This document shows, piece by piece, positions 43,623 through 52,527 of a DNA stretch of 64,000 nt. How positions within the stretch are numbered: the first letter of the stretch is position 1; each line of letters begins with the position of its first letter. The stretch is from Couchioplanes caeruleus (GTDB lineage: Bacteria > Actinomycetota > Actinomycetes > Mycobacteriales > Micromonosporaceae): contig NZ_RJKL01000001.1 of the NCBI RefSeq assembly GCF_003751945.1, positions 7,768,501 through 7,832,500 of the forward strand, given 5' to 3'. The notes beneath the pieces are model-generated. The model saw only the letters and a list, made by a program, of their open reading frames with translations. It made no database searches and was not told where the DNA came from. Both the position numbers and the translations under genes were made by a program.

Positions 43623-44372
43623 ATGTTCAACGGGACTTCCCCGCAAGCTGCCACCTCTGAGCAGGCGCTGATCCCGCCGGCCACCGGCAACCAGGCGCTG
43701 CAGGTGCTCACCATGGCGCAACGCACCGCCGAGGAGCACCTCGCCAAGGCCCAGCAGCACGCGGACAAGATCCGCACGGATGCGCTGGCGGCCGCCGAGG
43801 AGATCGGCCGTGAGGCCGGGATGCACGCCCACGCCGTGCGTCGCGAGGCCGAGCAGGTGCTGTTCGACGCGCGCGCCTCTGCGGAGCAGACCGCCCGCGA
43901 GGCGCAGATGCGCGCCGAGGAGGCCCAGCGCAACGCCGCGAAGGTGATTCTCGAGGCCCGCAGCGAGGCCGGACGCATCACCGCCGACGCGCAGGCCGGC
44001 GCCGACCAACTCCGGCTGGCCGCCCAGCAGCGCTACGACGACGTCGTGGGCAGCCTCGGCGCCCGGCGCGAGGCCCTGCAGGAGCAGATCGAGGCCCTGG
44101 AGCGCTTCGACCGGGAGTACCGCGCCCGCCTCACGGCCTTCATGCAGGGCCAGCTCCGCGCCCTCTGGATGGATCAGCCGCAGGTGACCGGCGAGCTGCC
44201 GGACGGCGAGCCGGAGGTCGAGGCGGAGGCCGAGGCGGTGGCGCTGGCGGACGCCGAGCCGCGCGACGCGGCCGAGGAAGCGGGCGAGGACGCCGGGCGG
44301 CCGGAGGACGAGGCCGCCAAGCAGCAGGAGGCCTCGCGACGGCGTGGCGCGCACGCGTCCCGTGAGGAGTAA
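43623..44372 (+). CDS. DivIVA-like coiled-coil protein
   Basis: A 249-aa protein that is almost entirely coiled coil from about residue 30 to 180 (repeated A-E-E-A, A-R-E-A-Q heptads), followed by a very acidic, low-complexity tail. It resembles actinobacterial DivIVA/ATP-synthase-b-like cell-wall proteins but lacks the N-terminal DivIVA membrane-binding motif. ATG at 43623 is used; a GTG immediately precedes it. A polarity or cytoskeletal role is inference. Confidence 0.8.
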   Translation: MFNGTSPQAATSEQALIPPATGNQALQVLTMAQRTAEEHLAKAQQHADKIRTDALAAAEEIGREAGMHAHAVRREAEQVLFDARASAEQTAREAQMRAEEAQRNAAKVILEARSEAGRITADAQAGADQLRLAAQQRYDDVVGSLGARREALQEQIEALERFDREYRARLTAFMQGQLRALWMDQPQVTGELPDGEPEVEAEAEAVALADAEPRDAAEEAGEDAGRPEDEAAKQQEASRRRGAHASREE

Positions 44373-44423
44373 ATCCGCCCTCGACAGGTATCGACGACCG
44401 TGGACATGGCCTAGGGTGGGCGC

Positions 44424-45233
44424 GTGGCCAGCGAGCGGACGCCGATCGACGAGACCGTGCCCCATTCCGCGCGGGTGTGGAACTACTGGCTCGGCGGCAA
44501 GGACAACTTCGAGGTCGACCGGCAGGTCGGCGACGAGTTCGCCGGCTTCTACCCGGACATCGAGGCGGTCGCGCGCAGCTCGCGCGCCTTCCTCACCCGG
44601 GCGGTGACCCACCTGGTCGCCGATCGGGGCATCCGGCAGCTGCTCGACATCGGTACGGGACTGCCGACCGTCGACAACACCCACCAGGTGGCGCAGGCGG
44701 CGGCGCCCGACGCCCGGATCGTCTACGTCGACAACGATCCGATGGTGCTCGCGTACGCCCGGGCTCTGCTCACCGGCACCCCGCAGGGCGCGACCGAATA
44801 CGTCGACGCCGACCTGCGGGAGCCGGAAGAGGTCCTCGACCTCGCCGGTCGGACCACCCTCGACCTCGATCAGCCGGTCGGCCTGATCCTCATGAACATC
44901 CTGGGCCACGTGGCCGACCTCGACGAGGCGGTCGCGATCGTCCGGCGGCTGCTCGCGGGCCTCGCGCCGGGCAGTTACCTGGTCACCGCGGACGGGACCA
45001 ACGTGATCGACGGCCCGGCCTTCGAGGAGGCCATCGCGGTGTGGAACGCCAACGCGCCGTTGTCGTACCACCTGCGGACGCCGGAGCAGCTCTCTCTCTT
45101 CCTCGCCGGGCTGGAGGTCGTCGAGCCGGGCCTGGTGCCGTGCTCGCGCTGGCGGCCCGCCCCGGGCGCGACCGCGGAGGAACTGCGCGAGGTCGACGAG
45201 TACGGCGCGGTGGCGCGCAAGCCCGCGGCATGA
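44424..45233 (+). CDS. DUF574 SAM-dependent methyltransferase
   Basis: A 269-aa actinobacterial DUF574 methyltransferase. The N-terminal signature RVWNYWLGGKDNFEVDRQ, the SAM loop LLDIGTGLPT, the acidic VDNDPMVLAYAR and NILGHVAD are all present. These paralogues are numerous in streptomycetes and relatives, and their substrates are unknown. GTG at 44424 begins the conserved region. Confidence 0.92.
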   Translation: MASERTPIDETVPHSARVWNYWLGGKDNFEVDRQVGDEFAGFYPDIEAVARSSRAFLTRAVTHLVADRGIRQLLDIGTGLPTVDNTHQVAQAAAPDARIVYVDNDPMVLAYARALLTGTPQGATEYVDADLREPEEVLDLAGRTTLDLDQPVGLILMNILGHVADLDEAVAIVRRLLAGLAPGSYLVTADGTNVIDGPAFEEAIAVWNANAPLSYHLRTPEQLSLFLAGLEVVEPGLVPCSRWRPAPGATAEELREVDEYGAVARKPAA

Positions 45234-45279
45234 TCGGGGCATGACAGGGTCCCCACCCCGTGATCGGGACATGACAGGG
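45231..45279. repeat. 19-bp direct repeat at a gene start
   Basis: TGATCGGGGCATGACAGGG (45231) and TGATCGGGACATGACAGGG (45261) differ at one base with a 30-bp period. Each copy contains an ATG in frame with the peptidase gene, giving two alternative starts at 45241 and 45271. Confidence 0.85.
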
Positions 45280-45837
45280 CCGCAGTTGCTGTCGGCGTAC
45301 GCGGGACACTGGACCGGTGCCGGCACCGGGGTGACCGTGATCCTCCCGCCGCCGGGCACGGTGGCCTCCGGCGAGGTGCGCGGGGGCGCGCCGGCGACGC
45401 GGGAGTTCGCGCTGCTCGAGCCGACCCGCCTGGTCGACCGGGTCGACGCCGTGGTGCTGTCGGACGGTTCCGCGTTCGGGCTCTCGGCCGCCGACGGCTC
45501 GCCGGCCTTCGCCGCCGCCACGGCCCCGGAGGCGACGGCGGCGCCGGTCGGGCTCGCCAACACCACCGTGGCGGTCGTGCTGACCGACGCCCGGCTGTCC
45601 AAGAACGACTGTTACCTGCTCGCCCAGAGCGGCCATGCCGGCTTCGCGAGGGCGCTGCACCCCGCGCACTCGCACTTCGACGGCGACGCGGTGGTCGCCC
45701 TCGCGACCGGCGAGGTCACGCAGGGCTTCGACCTCGAGCTGGTACGGGCGGCGGCGGCCGAGACGGTCGCGGCGGCGATCCGGGACGCGGCGGCTCAGTC
45801 GTCCTCGTCGTCCGGCGATTCCTCGGAAGGGAGGTGA
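45241..45837 (+). CDS. Shortened P1-family (DmpA-like) peptidase
   Basis: A 198-aa protein matching both ends of the P1/DmpA Ntn-hydrolase family: YAGHWTGAGTGVTVILPP, GGAPATREFALLEP and SDGSAFGLSAADG at the N-terminal side, then NTTVAVVLTDA with the presumed self-cleavage nucleophile Thr, and HPAHSHFDGDAVVALATG. About 100 residues usually found between these blocks are missing, so the protein is roughly 60 percent of normal length. ATG 45271 lies closer to the domain start. The 3' end overlaps the NACHT gene by 43 nt, tail to tail. Activity is doubtful. Confidence 0.72.
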   Translation: MTGSPPRDRDMTGPQLLSAYAGHWTGAGTGVTVILPPPGTVASGEVRGGAPATREFALLEPTRLVDRVDAVVLSDGSAFGLSAADGSPAFAAATAPEATAAPVGLANTTVAVVLTDARLSKNDCYLLAQSGHAGFARALHPAHSHFDGDAVVALATGEVTQGFDLELVRAAAAETVAAAIRDAAAQSSSSSGDSSEGR

Positions 45838-48800
45838 ATCTGCTCCAGACTGCCCACTATCCAGCCGTCGCGGGGTTTCACCGGAGACACGTCCTGATCC
45901 TCGACGGGAACGAACACCTCGAACAGTGCATCGCGCATGTCGCCGTCCACGGCGTCGCCGGCCGCCTCGGCGATGTCGTCCATGGTGGCCGGGCGCAGCC
46001 CGAGGACGTCGTCGTCGGGGGCGAGCGACAGGCGCTCGTCCAGGTCGAGGCCGGGCAGCCAGCCGTACAGGTGGGCGCGTGCCTCGATCGGCAGCGCGCC
46101 GCAGCCGCGCAGGTCCAGCTCGGTCAGCGTGCCCAGGTCCGCGATGGCGGTCAGATCCTCCAGGGAGGTGCAGTCCGTCGCCCGGAGGTGATAGAGCTCC
46201 GGGAGGTCGGCCGCACCGTCCATCGACGTGATCGCGGACTCCCGGACGTCGAGCAGCGCGAGGTTGTCGCAGCCGCTCACCAGCGTGAGATCCTGCGCCG
46301 GAAGGCGTGGTAGCGCGACGTCCCTGAGGCTGGCGCTCTCGATCACGGACGTTCCGATCTCGACCGCCGACGCGTCGTCCATGAGGAGCACGCGCAGCGC
46401 GGGCAGGCGGCCGAGGAAGTGCAGGTTCCTGATCCGGGCCGGTCCCTGGACGATCAGCTCCTCGAGGGCAGGAAAGCAGAGCAGCGAGCGGCAGTCCAGG
46501 AAGGCCTCGCCGGTGAAGCAGTCGACCAGCATCAGGCCGCGCAAGTCCTCGTTCCGGCCGGTCCTCGGGTCCAGCTCGAGTCTGTTCAGGCGGTGGAACG
46601 TCGCCTCGGTGAGGCCTCGGATCTGCACCAGCCAGTCCATCGCCATGGCATCGCGAGCCACCAACTCGATCGTCTGGATCCGGGCGCCGGCGGCCAGGGC
46701 GGGGAAGGTGTGGCCCGGCACGGCGACGAAGACGTCGACCTCGAAGCGCTCGGGCAGCAGCGGCGTGAAGGGAAGCCTGCTGACGTCGAAGAGGGGGAAC
46801 CACACTGTCTGCTGCGGGATCGCGGCGAGGACCTGAGTGGCGTACCGGGCCGGGTCGAAGTGACTCCAGGCGTCGCTGAGTGCGTCATGGGATTCGGCGG
46901 TGCACCTCGCGGCGTGCTCTCGCAGCATGCCCATGGCACGGTCGCCCCCGATCCTCGCGATGATGTCGATGAACGTTGCCGGATAGGTTCCCGCCGCACT
47001 CAAGTGCCGGTTGAGCAGGGGAAGGGCCGCCTGACCCAGCGCCACGACGGCGTCGGCCTCGGCCCGGTCGGCCGGGGGGATCAGGGCGGCGAGCAGGTCC
47101 ATGACCTTTTCGTGCACGTCGATGTCGACGCGGGTGGAGGCGCTGACGCACCGGGCGAGCAGGTCGCGTCCCTGCCGGTGGCGGGCGCTGCCGGGCGGTT
47201 CCCGGTCCACCTGGTCCAGGATGCCGCGCATGAGCCGCAGCGCGTCGCTGCTGCGCGCGCTGCCGACCGCGAGGGTGATGACATCCGCCCAGTCCACCGA
47301 CCACACGTGGGTGAGAAGGTCCTCGATCCGGCCCTCGTCCAGCAGCGACCGGGCGGCCAGGTACTCCAGGAACGAGCGGTGAACGAAGTCGATCGTGTCC
47401 GCGGCGGGAGCCCGGATGACGCCCGAGCGTTCGAGCAGCTCGACCAGGATGGACGCGGGATCGCCGGCCAGGTTCGGCAGGGAGCGCGCGACGGTGGCGA
47501 TCATCCGCTCGGTGCTCTGCCGGGACGCCTCCGACAGGCCCGCGTGGAGAAAGCGCTGGGCGATGTACTGCAACAGCGTCCACTGTTCGTCGTCGGTCAG
47601 CAGCGGCGCGACGCCCCGGTCACGGTCGCGCCGCCCGAGCATCATCGCCAGCGCCCGCTCGTAGACGTCGACCCGGCGGTGCGGCAGCCCGCCCGGGCTG
47701 GCGTAGTTGAGGGCGCAGAGCACCGCGCAGAGCAGCGGACTGCTGGCCAGATCCCGCAACTGCCAGGAGTTCGTCAGCGTCCGGAACAGCAGCTCGCCTC
47801 GGGCGACGTGGGCGCTCCGCTCGGCCGGAGGCAGCCGCTCGGCGGTGGCCGTGTGCCAGTCGGTCACCAGCCGGGACATCTCGGCGTCCCCCATCGGGGC
47901 GACCTCGACGCGGTGGAACTCCAGGCCGGCGAGGTGGTACGCCTCGTCCCGCAGCGCGATCGGGCGGGACGCCACCACGAAGACCGCCGACGTCCCGCTC
48001 TGCGCGATCAGGTCCGCCAGCCAGCGGCGTACCTCGGGGCGCTTCTCGGCGGGCATCTCGTCCAGGCCGTCGACGAGCACGGCGACGGCGCCGGAGCCGA
48101 GCCGGGCGCGGCACCACGACGGCGGCTGCCGCGCCTGCCCGGCGATCTCGGCGGCCAGTTCGTCCACCGTCGGCAGCGCCACCTCGCGGTACGCGCGCAG
48201 CCGGATGAGGAACGGGACCCGGCCGTGCCACTTCTGCAACGGCGGCGGCATGCTGTTGCGAGCCAGCGACACCGCGATCCACTGCAGCAGGGTCGTCTTG
48301 CCGAATCCCGCCTCGCCGGTGAGCAGGATCCGGTTGGCCGAGGCGAGCGCCACCTCGACGGGTGTGCCGCCGGGCGGGGCCCCGACCGCCGCGGACCGGC
48401 CGTCGCCCGGGGCGCCGTCGCGGGCGCGCAACGAGACGTATCCGGTGGTGAGCGAGTAGCGCCGCACCTCGGGCGCCAGGTCGATGCCGAACATCGAGAT
48501 CTCGTCGAGCGCCTGCGCGACGTTGCGCAGGTAGTCGGTGGTGTAGGCGTCCGCCGGACTGCGCCCGGGCCGGCCGTGGCCGGGGAACCGGCCGAGGGCC
48601 GCGCCGAGGACCGCGCCGGGCCGGGGCACCTCGTCCCACAGCCGCGGCAGGTTCTCCATCGTGAGCTGAGGGAGCGCGAGCAGCGCTTCGCTGCCGTATG
48701 CCCCCAGCTCGGCGGCGAGGGTGCGCAGCGGGTACGCCGGCCCCTCGTCGAGGTCCGACCAGGCGGCACCCGCCTCGGCGAAGTGGACCGCCAGGGCATC

Positions 48801-49955
48801 GGCGCGGACGCCGGCGCGGTGGCCGATGCCGAGCGCCGTCAGCGCGGCGCGGTGCAACGTCCCGGCCAGGCCGTCGACCACGCTCGCGAGCAGCGCCGGA
48901 GGCATGGCCTGGATGAGGTGCCGCTGGTTCTCCACCACGTAGGCGATCACCGTCTCGCCCACCTCGACGAGGAAATGCCGGGCGCGTCGCCGGGCGCCGC
49001 GGTCCGCGTGGGCCACGAGGAGCTGGTCCCAGTTGAGGGCGGTGGCGATCGCGGAGGAACCGGGGCTGCGCACGGCCAGCAGCGCCCGTACCAGCGGGAA
49101 GGTCAGGCTCGCCTCGAACCGCCGTCGCCCGGCCGCGGTCCAGCTCTCGGCGGCGTCGCCCGAGGACACGTCCTCCGGCTCGGCGAGGTGGAGCAGCTCG
49201 AACGCGAAGGCGGCGGCGCGTTCCGCCGCCATCCGTTGGCTTCCGCCGGCGTCGGCCGCGGCCTTGCCGTCGAGCAGGTCGGAGATGCCGCGCACCATGG
49301 CGACCCGCAGGTCGGGCCGGGTCAGTCCGACCAGGACCACGCCGAGGTCCTCCTGGTTGACGGCCACGGCCTGGGAGTAGTGCCGGCGGATCAGTGCCGC
49401 GGACGGGGCGCCGGAGCCGGCGATGACCTTGCCGCCGGAGGCGACCGGCTCGATCAGGACCCGGACGTCCGGTGGCCCGGCGAGGCCGGCCGTCAGCTCC
49501 CGCGGCAGGCGCCGCCACCAGGTCCGGTCGGCCCGCACCTGGCGGGCGAGCTCCACCAGGGGGAAGGACGCCGAGGCGACCTTGCTGCGCGGGCGGAACT
49601 CCAGGTCCTCGTCGCGGCCGTACTCGTAGCCGAAGACATCGGTGGCGACCACCACGTCGCCGACCCGGACGTCCTTGAGTCCACCGGCGACGCCCACAAT
49701 GAGGGCCACCTGGGCCTGGAACTGCTCGACGGCTCGCTCGGTGGCGATGGCGGCTTGCTCGTTGCCCCGCCCCACCTCCGTGACGATCACCTGCCATTCG
49801 AGGACGGCGCCGCCGAACGACCCGACGCGAACCCGCTGGCCGGTGGGGTGGCGCTGCCACCGTACGCCGTCGAGGTGCCCGACGACGGCGCTCGCCTCCT
49901 CCTCCAGGGCGGTGACGATGACGACCACCCGTGCGGCCGGTCCACGCTCCACCAC
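45795..49955 (-). CDS. PNP-NACHT-LRR protein (bacterial NLR-like)
   Basis: A 1386-aa STAND protein. Residues 1-260 form a nucleoside-phosphorylase / MTA-SAH-nucleosidase-like domain (TALEEEASAVVG, GVAGGLKDVRVGDVVVATD, NQEDLGVV and the catalytic-type Asp D226 in VRGISD). A helical linker follows, then a NACHT ATPase with Walker A GEAGFGKTT (547-555) and Walker B VLVDGLDEMP (about 627-636). A long helical region leads to leucine-rich repeats near 1180-1330 (LEELIVQG, LRVLLMDD, LTELDLRGC). Effector-NACHT-sensor order is that of bacterial NLR/Avs-like antiphage proteins. GTG at 49955 starts at the domain. No partner gene is evident. Confidence 0.9.
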   Translation of the reverse strand: MVERGPAARVVVIVTALEEEASAVVGHLDGVRWQRHPTGQRVRVGSFGGAVLEWQVIVTEVGRGNEQAAIATERAVEQFQAQVALIVGVAGGLKDVRVGDVVVATDVFGYEYGRDEDLEFRPRSKVASASFPLVELARQVRADRTWWRRLPRELTAGLAGPPDVRVLIEPVASGGKVIAGSGAPSAALIRRHYSQAVAVNQEDLGVVLVGLTRPDLRVAMVRGISDLLDGKAAADAGGSQRMAAERAAAFAFELLHLAEPEDVSSGDAAESWTAAGRRRFEASLTFPLVRALLAVRSPGSSAIATALNWDQLLVAHADRGARRRARHFLVEVGETVIAYVVENQRHLIQAMPPALLASVVDGLAGTLHRAALTALGIGHRAGVRADALAVHFAEAGAAWSDLDEGPAYPLRTLAAELGAYGSEALLALPQLTMENLPRLWDEVPRPGAVLGAALGRFPGHGRPGRSPADAYTTDYLRNVAQALDEISMFGIDLAPEVRRYSLTTGYVSLRARDGAPGDGRSAAVGAPPGGTPVEVALASANRILLTGEAGFGKTTLLQWIAVSLARNSMPPPLQKWHGRVPFLIRLRAYREVALPTVDELAAEIAGQARQPPSWCRARLGSGAVAVLVDGLDEMPAEKRPEVRRWLADLIAQSGTSAVFVVASRPIALRDEAYHLAGLEFHRVEVAPMGDAEMSRLVTDWHTATAERLPPAERSAHVARGELLFRTLTNSWQLRDLASSPLLCAVLCALNYASPGGLPHRRVDVYERALAMMLGRRDRDRGVAPLLTDDEQWTLLQYIAQRFLHAGLSEASRQSTERMIATVARSLPNLAGDPASILVELLERSGVIRAPAADTIDFVHRSFLEYLAARSLLDEGRIEDLLTHVWSVDWADVITLAVGSARSSDALRLMRGILDQVDREPPGSARHRQGRDLLARCVSASTRVDIDVHEKVMDLLAALIPPADRAEADAVVALGQAALPLLNRHLSAAGTYPATFIDIIARIGGDRAMGMLREHAARCTAESHDALSDAWSHFDPARYATQVLAAIPQQTVWFPLFDVSRLPFTPLLPERFEVDVFVAVPGHTFPALAAGARIQTIELVARDAMAMDWLVQIRGLTEATFHRLNRLELDPRTGRNEDLRGLMLVDCFTGEAFLDCRSLLCFPALEELIVQGPARIRNLHFLGRLPALRVLLMDDASAVEIGTSVIESASLRDVALPRLPAQDLTLVSGCDNLALLDVRESAITSMDGAADLPELYHLRATDCTSLEDLTAIADLGTLTELDLRGCGALPIEARAHLYGWLPGLDLDERLSLAPDDDVLGLRPATMDDIAEAAGDAVDGDMRDALFEVFVPVEDQDVSPVKPRDGWIVGSLEQIHLPSEESPDDEDD

Positions 49956-50059
49956 GTCGTATCACCGCCGTCCGCGCTCGTCGATGCGATGGTCATCCTC
50001 GCAGGACGGTCGCCGCCACGCACGGACGGCGAACTCGATCGGGCGAACGTCCGTCCGGG

Positions 50060-50097
50060 ACGGCACCCCACGCGGGGGTGGTCGCGTGGGGTGCCGT
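50060..50097 (-). terminator. 15-bp perfect hairpin terminator of the lipase gene
   Basis: Arms 50060-50074 and 50083-50097 are fully complementary (starting ACGGCACC, ending GGTGCCGT) with an 8-nt loop, 27 nt beyond the lipase stop in its direction of transcription. Confidence 0.82.
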
Positions 50098-50124
50098 CGT
50101 CCCGAGGGGGCGGATCGGGACGTC

Positions 50125-51240
50125 TCAGGTGAAGCGGGTGGCTATCCAGGTGGCGACGGTCTCCACCGAGGCGAGGACGGCGCCGTCGTGAGTCTCGCCG
50201 GGCAGCGGTACGAACTCGACCGGCTGGCCGTAATCCGACAGCTGGGCGAGCAGGGAACCGGCCGTGATGTCGTACGGGACCGCGTCGTCGTCGGTGCCCT
50301 GCACGATGAGGATCGGCGCGCTCGGAGCCACGGTGGCCGGGTTGCCGTACCGGGCGAGCCGGGTCAGCACGGCCGGGGACACCACGCCGCCGGGAACCAA
50401 CTGTTCCGGGGTGAGGGGTGCGTACGCGGCGAGGATCTCCTCGAGGCAGCCGGTCTGCAGCACCGACGTGAGCTGCCGGGCCGGCGGTGCCAGGTAGGTG
50501 GCCGGGTTGAAGGTCGGCTCGACCGCGTTGATGCCGTAGAGCGCCATCACCAGGTAGCCCTGGCCGGGCGTGCCGGGGATGTACGGGGCGATCTGGTCGA
50601 GGTTCGACACCGGTGCGATGGTGGCCACGCCCTTGAGCACCAGCGCGCCGTCGTAGGTGGGTGCGAGCTGCCCGGCGAACAGTGCGCCCTGGCCGCCCTG
50701 GGAGTGGCCGTCGACGGCGTACTGGGTGGACAGCGCGCCGTCGAGGTGGCGGGCCGCCTTGACGCTGTCGATGACGGCGCGGCCCTCGCTGTTGCCCACC
50801 AGGTACGGGTGTGCCTCCGGGGTGCCCAGGCCGGGGTAGTCCGGGGCGGCGACCGTCCAGCCCTTCCTGAGCAGCCCGGCGATCGCCGCGCGGGCCTCGG
50901 GCCAGAACACGGCCTGGCTGGCCGACGGCGCGCATCTGTCGGCGAGGCCGGTCGTGCCGTGGCTCCACGCGACCGTCCGGTTCTTCTTGCCGCTCTTCGG
51001 CGTGAGGATCAGGCCGGTGGCGATGGTGGTGAGCCCGGCGACGGTGGTGGTGACGTACTGGATGCGTTTGCCGGTGGCCAGCGGGCTCAGCTCGCCCGGC
51101 AGGGTCGCGGTGGTGGCGGAGAGTACGGTGCCGGGGGAGATCAGGGCGTGCGCGGGGCCGCCGGTGCCGACGAGGACGCCGGCCGCGGCGAGGACGGCGG
51201 CGGCGAGGACGGCGAGTCGTCGCCGGAGCGCTGTTCTCAT
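50125..51240 (-). CDS. Secreted alpha/beta-hydrolase lipase (LIP family)
   Basis: A 371-aa secreted lipase. The N-terminal signal peptide is Arg-rich then hydrophobic (to about residue 32, ending GPAHA). The nucleophile is S180 in VDGHSQGG, with Asp in QGTDDDAVP and His in GETHDG. GGAAGAA precedes the ATG at 51240. It follows a serine hydrolase gene on the same strand after 104 bp, and a hairpin terminator ends it. Confidence 0.92.
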   Translation of the reverse strand: MRTALRRRLAVLAAAVLAAAGVLVGTGGPAHALISPGTVLSATTATLPGELSPLATGKRIQYVTTTVAGLTTIATGLILTPKSGKKNRTVAWSHGTTGLADRCAPSASQAVFWPEARAAIAGLLRKGWTVAAPDYPGLGTPEAHPYLVGNSEGRAVIDSVKAARHLDGALSTQYAVDGHSQGGQGALFAGQLAPTYDGALVLKGVATIAPVSNLDQIAPYIPGTPGQGYLVMALYGINAVEPTFNPATYLAPPARQLTSVLQTGCLEEILAAYAPLTPEQLVPGGVVSPAVLTRLARYGNPATVAPSAPILIVQGTDDDAVPYDITAGSLLAQLSDYGQPVEFVPLPGETHDGAVLASVETVATWIATRFT

Positions 51241-51344
51241 GGGTTCTTCCTCTCGCGGGCGTGGGGCGGTGCGGGCACGGGATGGTGCGGGCACGGCGCG
51301 GCGGGGGCACAGTGCGGTGGGGGCGAGGGGATTTCCGGCGGGGG

Positions 51345-52526
51345 TCAGGCGAAGTGGTCGGCGATCCGGCGCAGCGCGGTGATGGTCTCGCGGTCGCGGG
51401 CCTCGTCGTCCTCGCATGCCCAGGCGCTGCACTTGACGATGACGACGTCGGCGGCGGGGTCGACGAAGAGGTACTGGCCGTGGACGCCGAGGCCGGTGAA
51501 GGCGTGGAAGCAGCTCTCGCCGAGGGTCCACCACTGGTTGGCGTACCCGTAGTGGTCGTAGCCGCTGGCGCCGAGCGCGCCGACCGCGAGGTGGGGCAGG
51601 TCGGTGCCGCGGCTGCGGCGTACCCACTCGGCGCTCAGTAGCCGGTGGCCGCCGGCGACGCCGTCGTCGGCCATGAGCCGGCCGACCCGGGCGAGGTCGC
51701 GAGCGGTGGCGTTGAAGGCGCCCGCGCCGATGGCGGTCCGTGGGTGGGAGCGGGTCAGCCCGTAGTACGCGTCGCGCTCGGCGCCGATGCGCGACCACAG
51801 ACGCTCGGACGCGTACGCCGCCAGCGACCGTCCGGTGGCCGCCTCCAACACCCAGCCCAGCACCTGGGCGTCGAAGGTGGAGTAGTTGAAGCGCTCCCCG
51901 ATCGGGCCGGTCCGCGGCACCGAGCGGATGATGGCCGCGACGTCGCCGCCGCTGAGCACGGCCCGCTCGAAGCGCCGGATGGCGCTGTCCGTCCCGTCCC
52001 AGGTTTCCAGGTCGCCGACGCCGCTGGTCATGTCCAGCAGGTCGGCCAGGGTGGTGCCGTCGTAGGCCGTGCCCGCGAAGTCGCGGCGGTAGTCGGTGAC
52101 CTGGTCCTTGACGCTGCCGATCGCGCCCTCGGCCAGCGCGATGCCGATGAGGACGGAGGTGACCGACTTGGACAGGGAGAAGAGTTGCATCCGGGTGTGC
52201 GGCCCGGCGAACATCCCCGGATAGCACTCGTGCACGATCGCGCCGCGGTGCAGCACGACGAACGCCGTGGTGAAGGTGCGCCGGTGCAGATCGGCGAGAC
52301 TCAGGTCGCGGTCGTCGAAGCGGTAGGTGAGGTCGAGGGGCTCGGGCGCGGCGATCAGTGGCCGGACGGCCGGGCCGCGGGCGACCCGTTCGGTCGGCAT
52401 CAGCCAGTTCATGTGGGTGAAGGTGAACTCGTTGAACGGGCGGCGCATGACCAGGTCGCTCCGGCGGTCCCACCACGAGGGAGGGTCGCCGGCCTGGACG
52501 GCCGGTTGCTGCGTCGTGCTCGTCAT
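51345..52526 (-). CDS. Beta-lactamase-family serine hydrolase (class C-like)
   Basis: A 393-aa serine hydrolase of the beta-lactamase/esterase EstB type. SxxK is S117-L-S-K120 in LFSLSKSV, the second motif is YST in FNYSTFDAQVLG, and a C-terminal HGQY replaces the KTG-like strand. No signal peptide is seen, so it is probably cytoplasmic. ATG at 52526 begins 1 nt after the stop of the upstream gene, so they are co-transcribed. Confidence 0.9.
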   Translation of the reverse strand: MTSTTQQPAVQAGDPPSWWDRRSDLVMRRPFNEFTFTHMNWLMPTERVARGPAVRPLIAAPEPLDLTYRFDDRDLSLADLHRRTFTTAFVVLHRGAIVHECYPGMFAGPHTRMQLFSLSKSVTSVLIGIALAEGAIGSVKDQVTDYRRDFAGTAYDGTTLADLLDMTSGVGDLETWDGTDSAIRRFERAVLSGGDVAAIIRSVPRTGPIGERFNYSTFDAQVLGWVLEAATGRSLAAYASERLWSRIGAERDAYYGLTRSHPRTAIGAGAFNATARDLARVGRLMADDGVAGGHRLLSAEWVRRSRGTDLPHLAVGALGASGYDHYGYANQWWTLGESCFHAFTGLGVHGQYLFVDPAADVVIVKCSAWACEDDEARDRETITALRRIADHFA

Positions 52527-52527
52527 G

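Noticed and set aside
45241..49955. Multi-gene defence island made of the DUF574 methyltransferase, shortened peptidase and NACHT protein
   Set aside because: Only the NACHT protein has a defence-like architecture; DUF574 genes are scattered widely in actinomycetes and the peptidase looks degraded, so a joint system is not supported.
46419..50132. Open frame of over 1200 codons antisense to the NACHT gene
   Set aside because: No domain or motif is recognisable; composition is that of a shadow frame, while the minus strand encodes PNP, NACHT and LRR domains.
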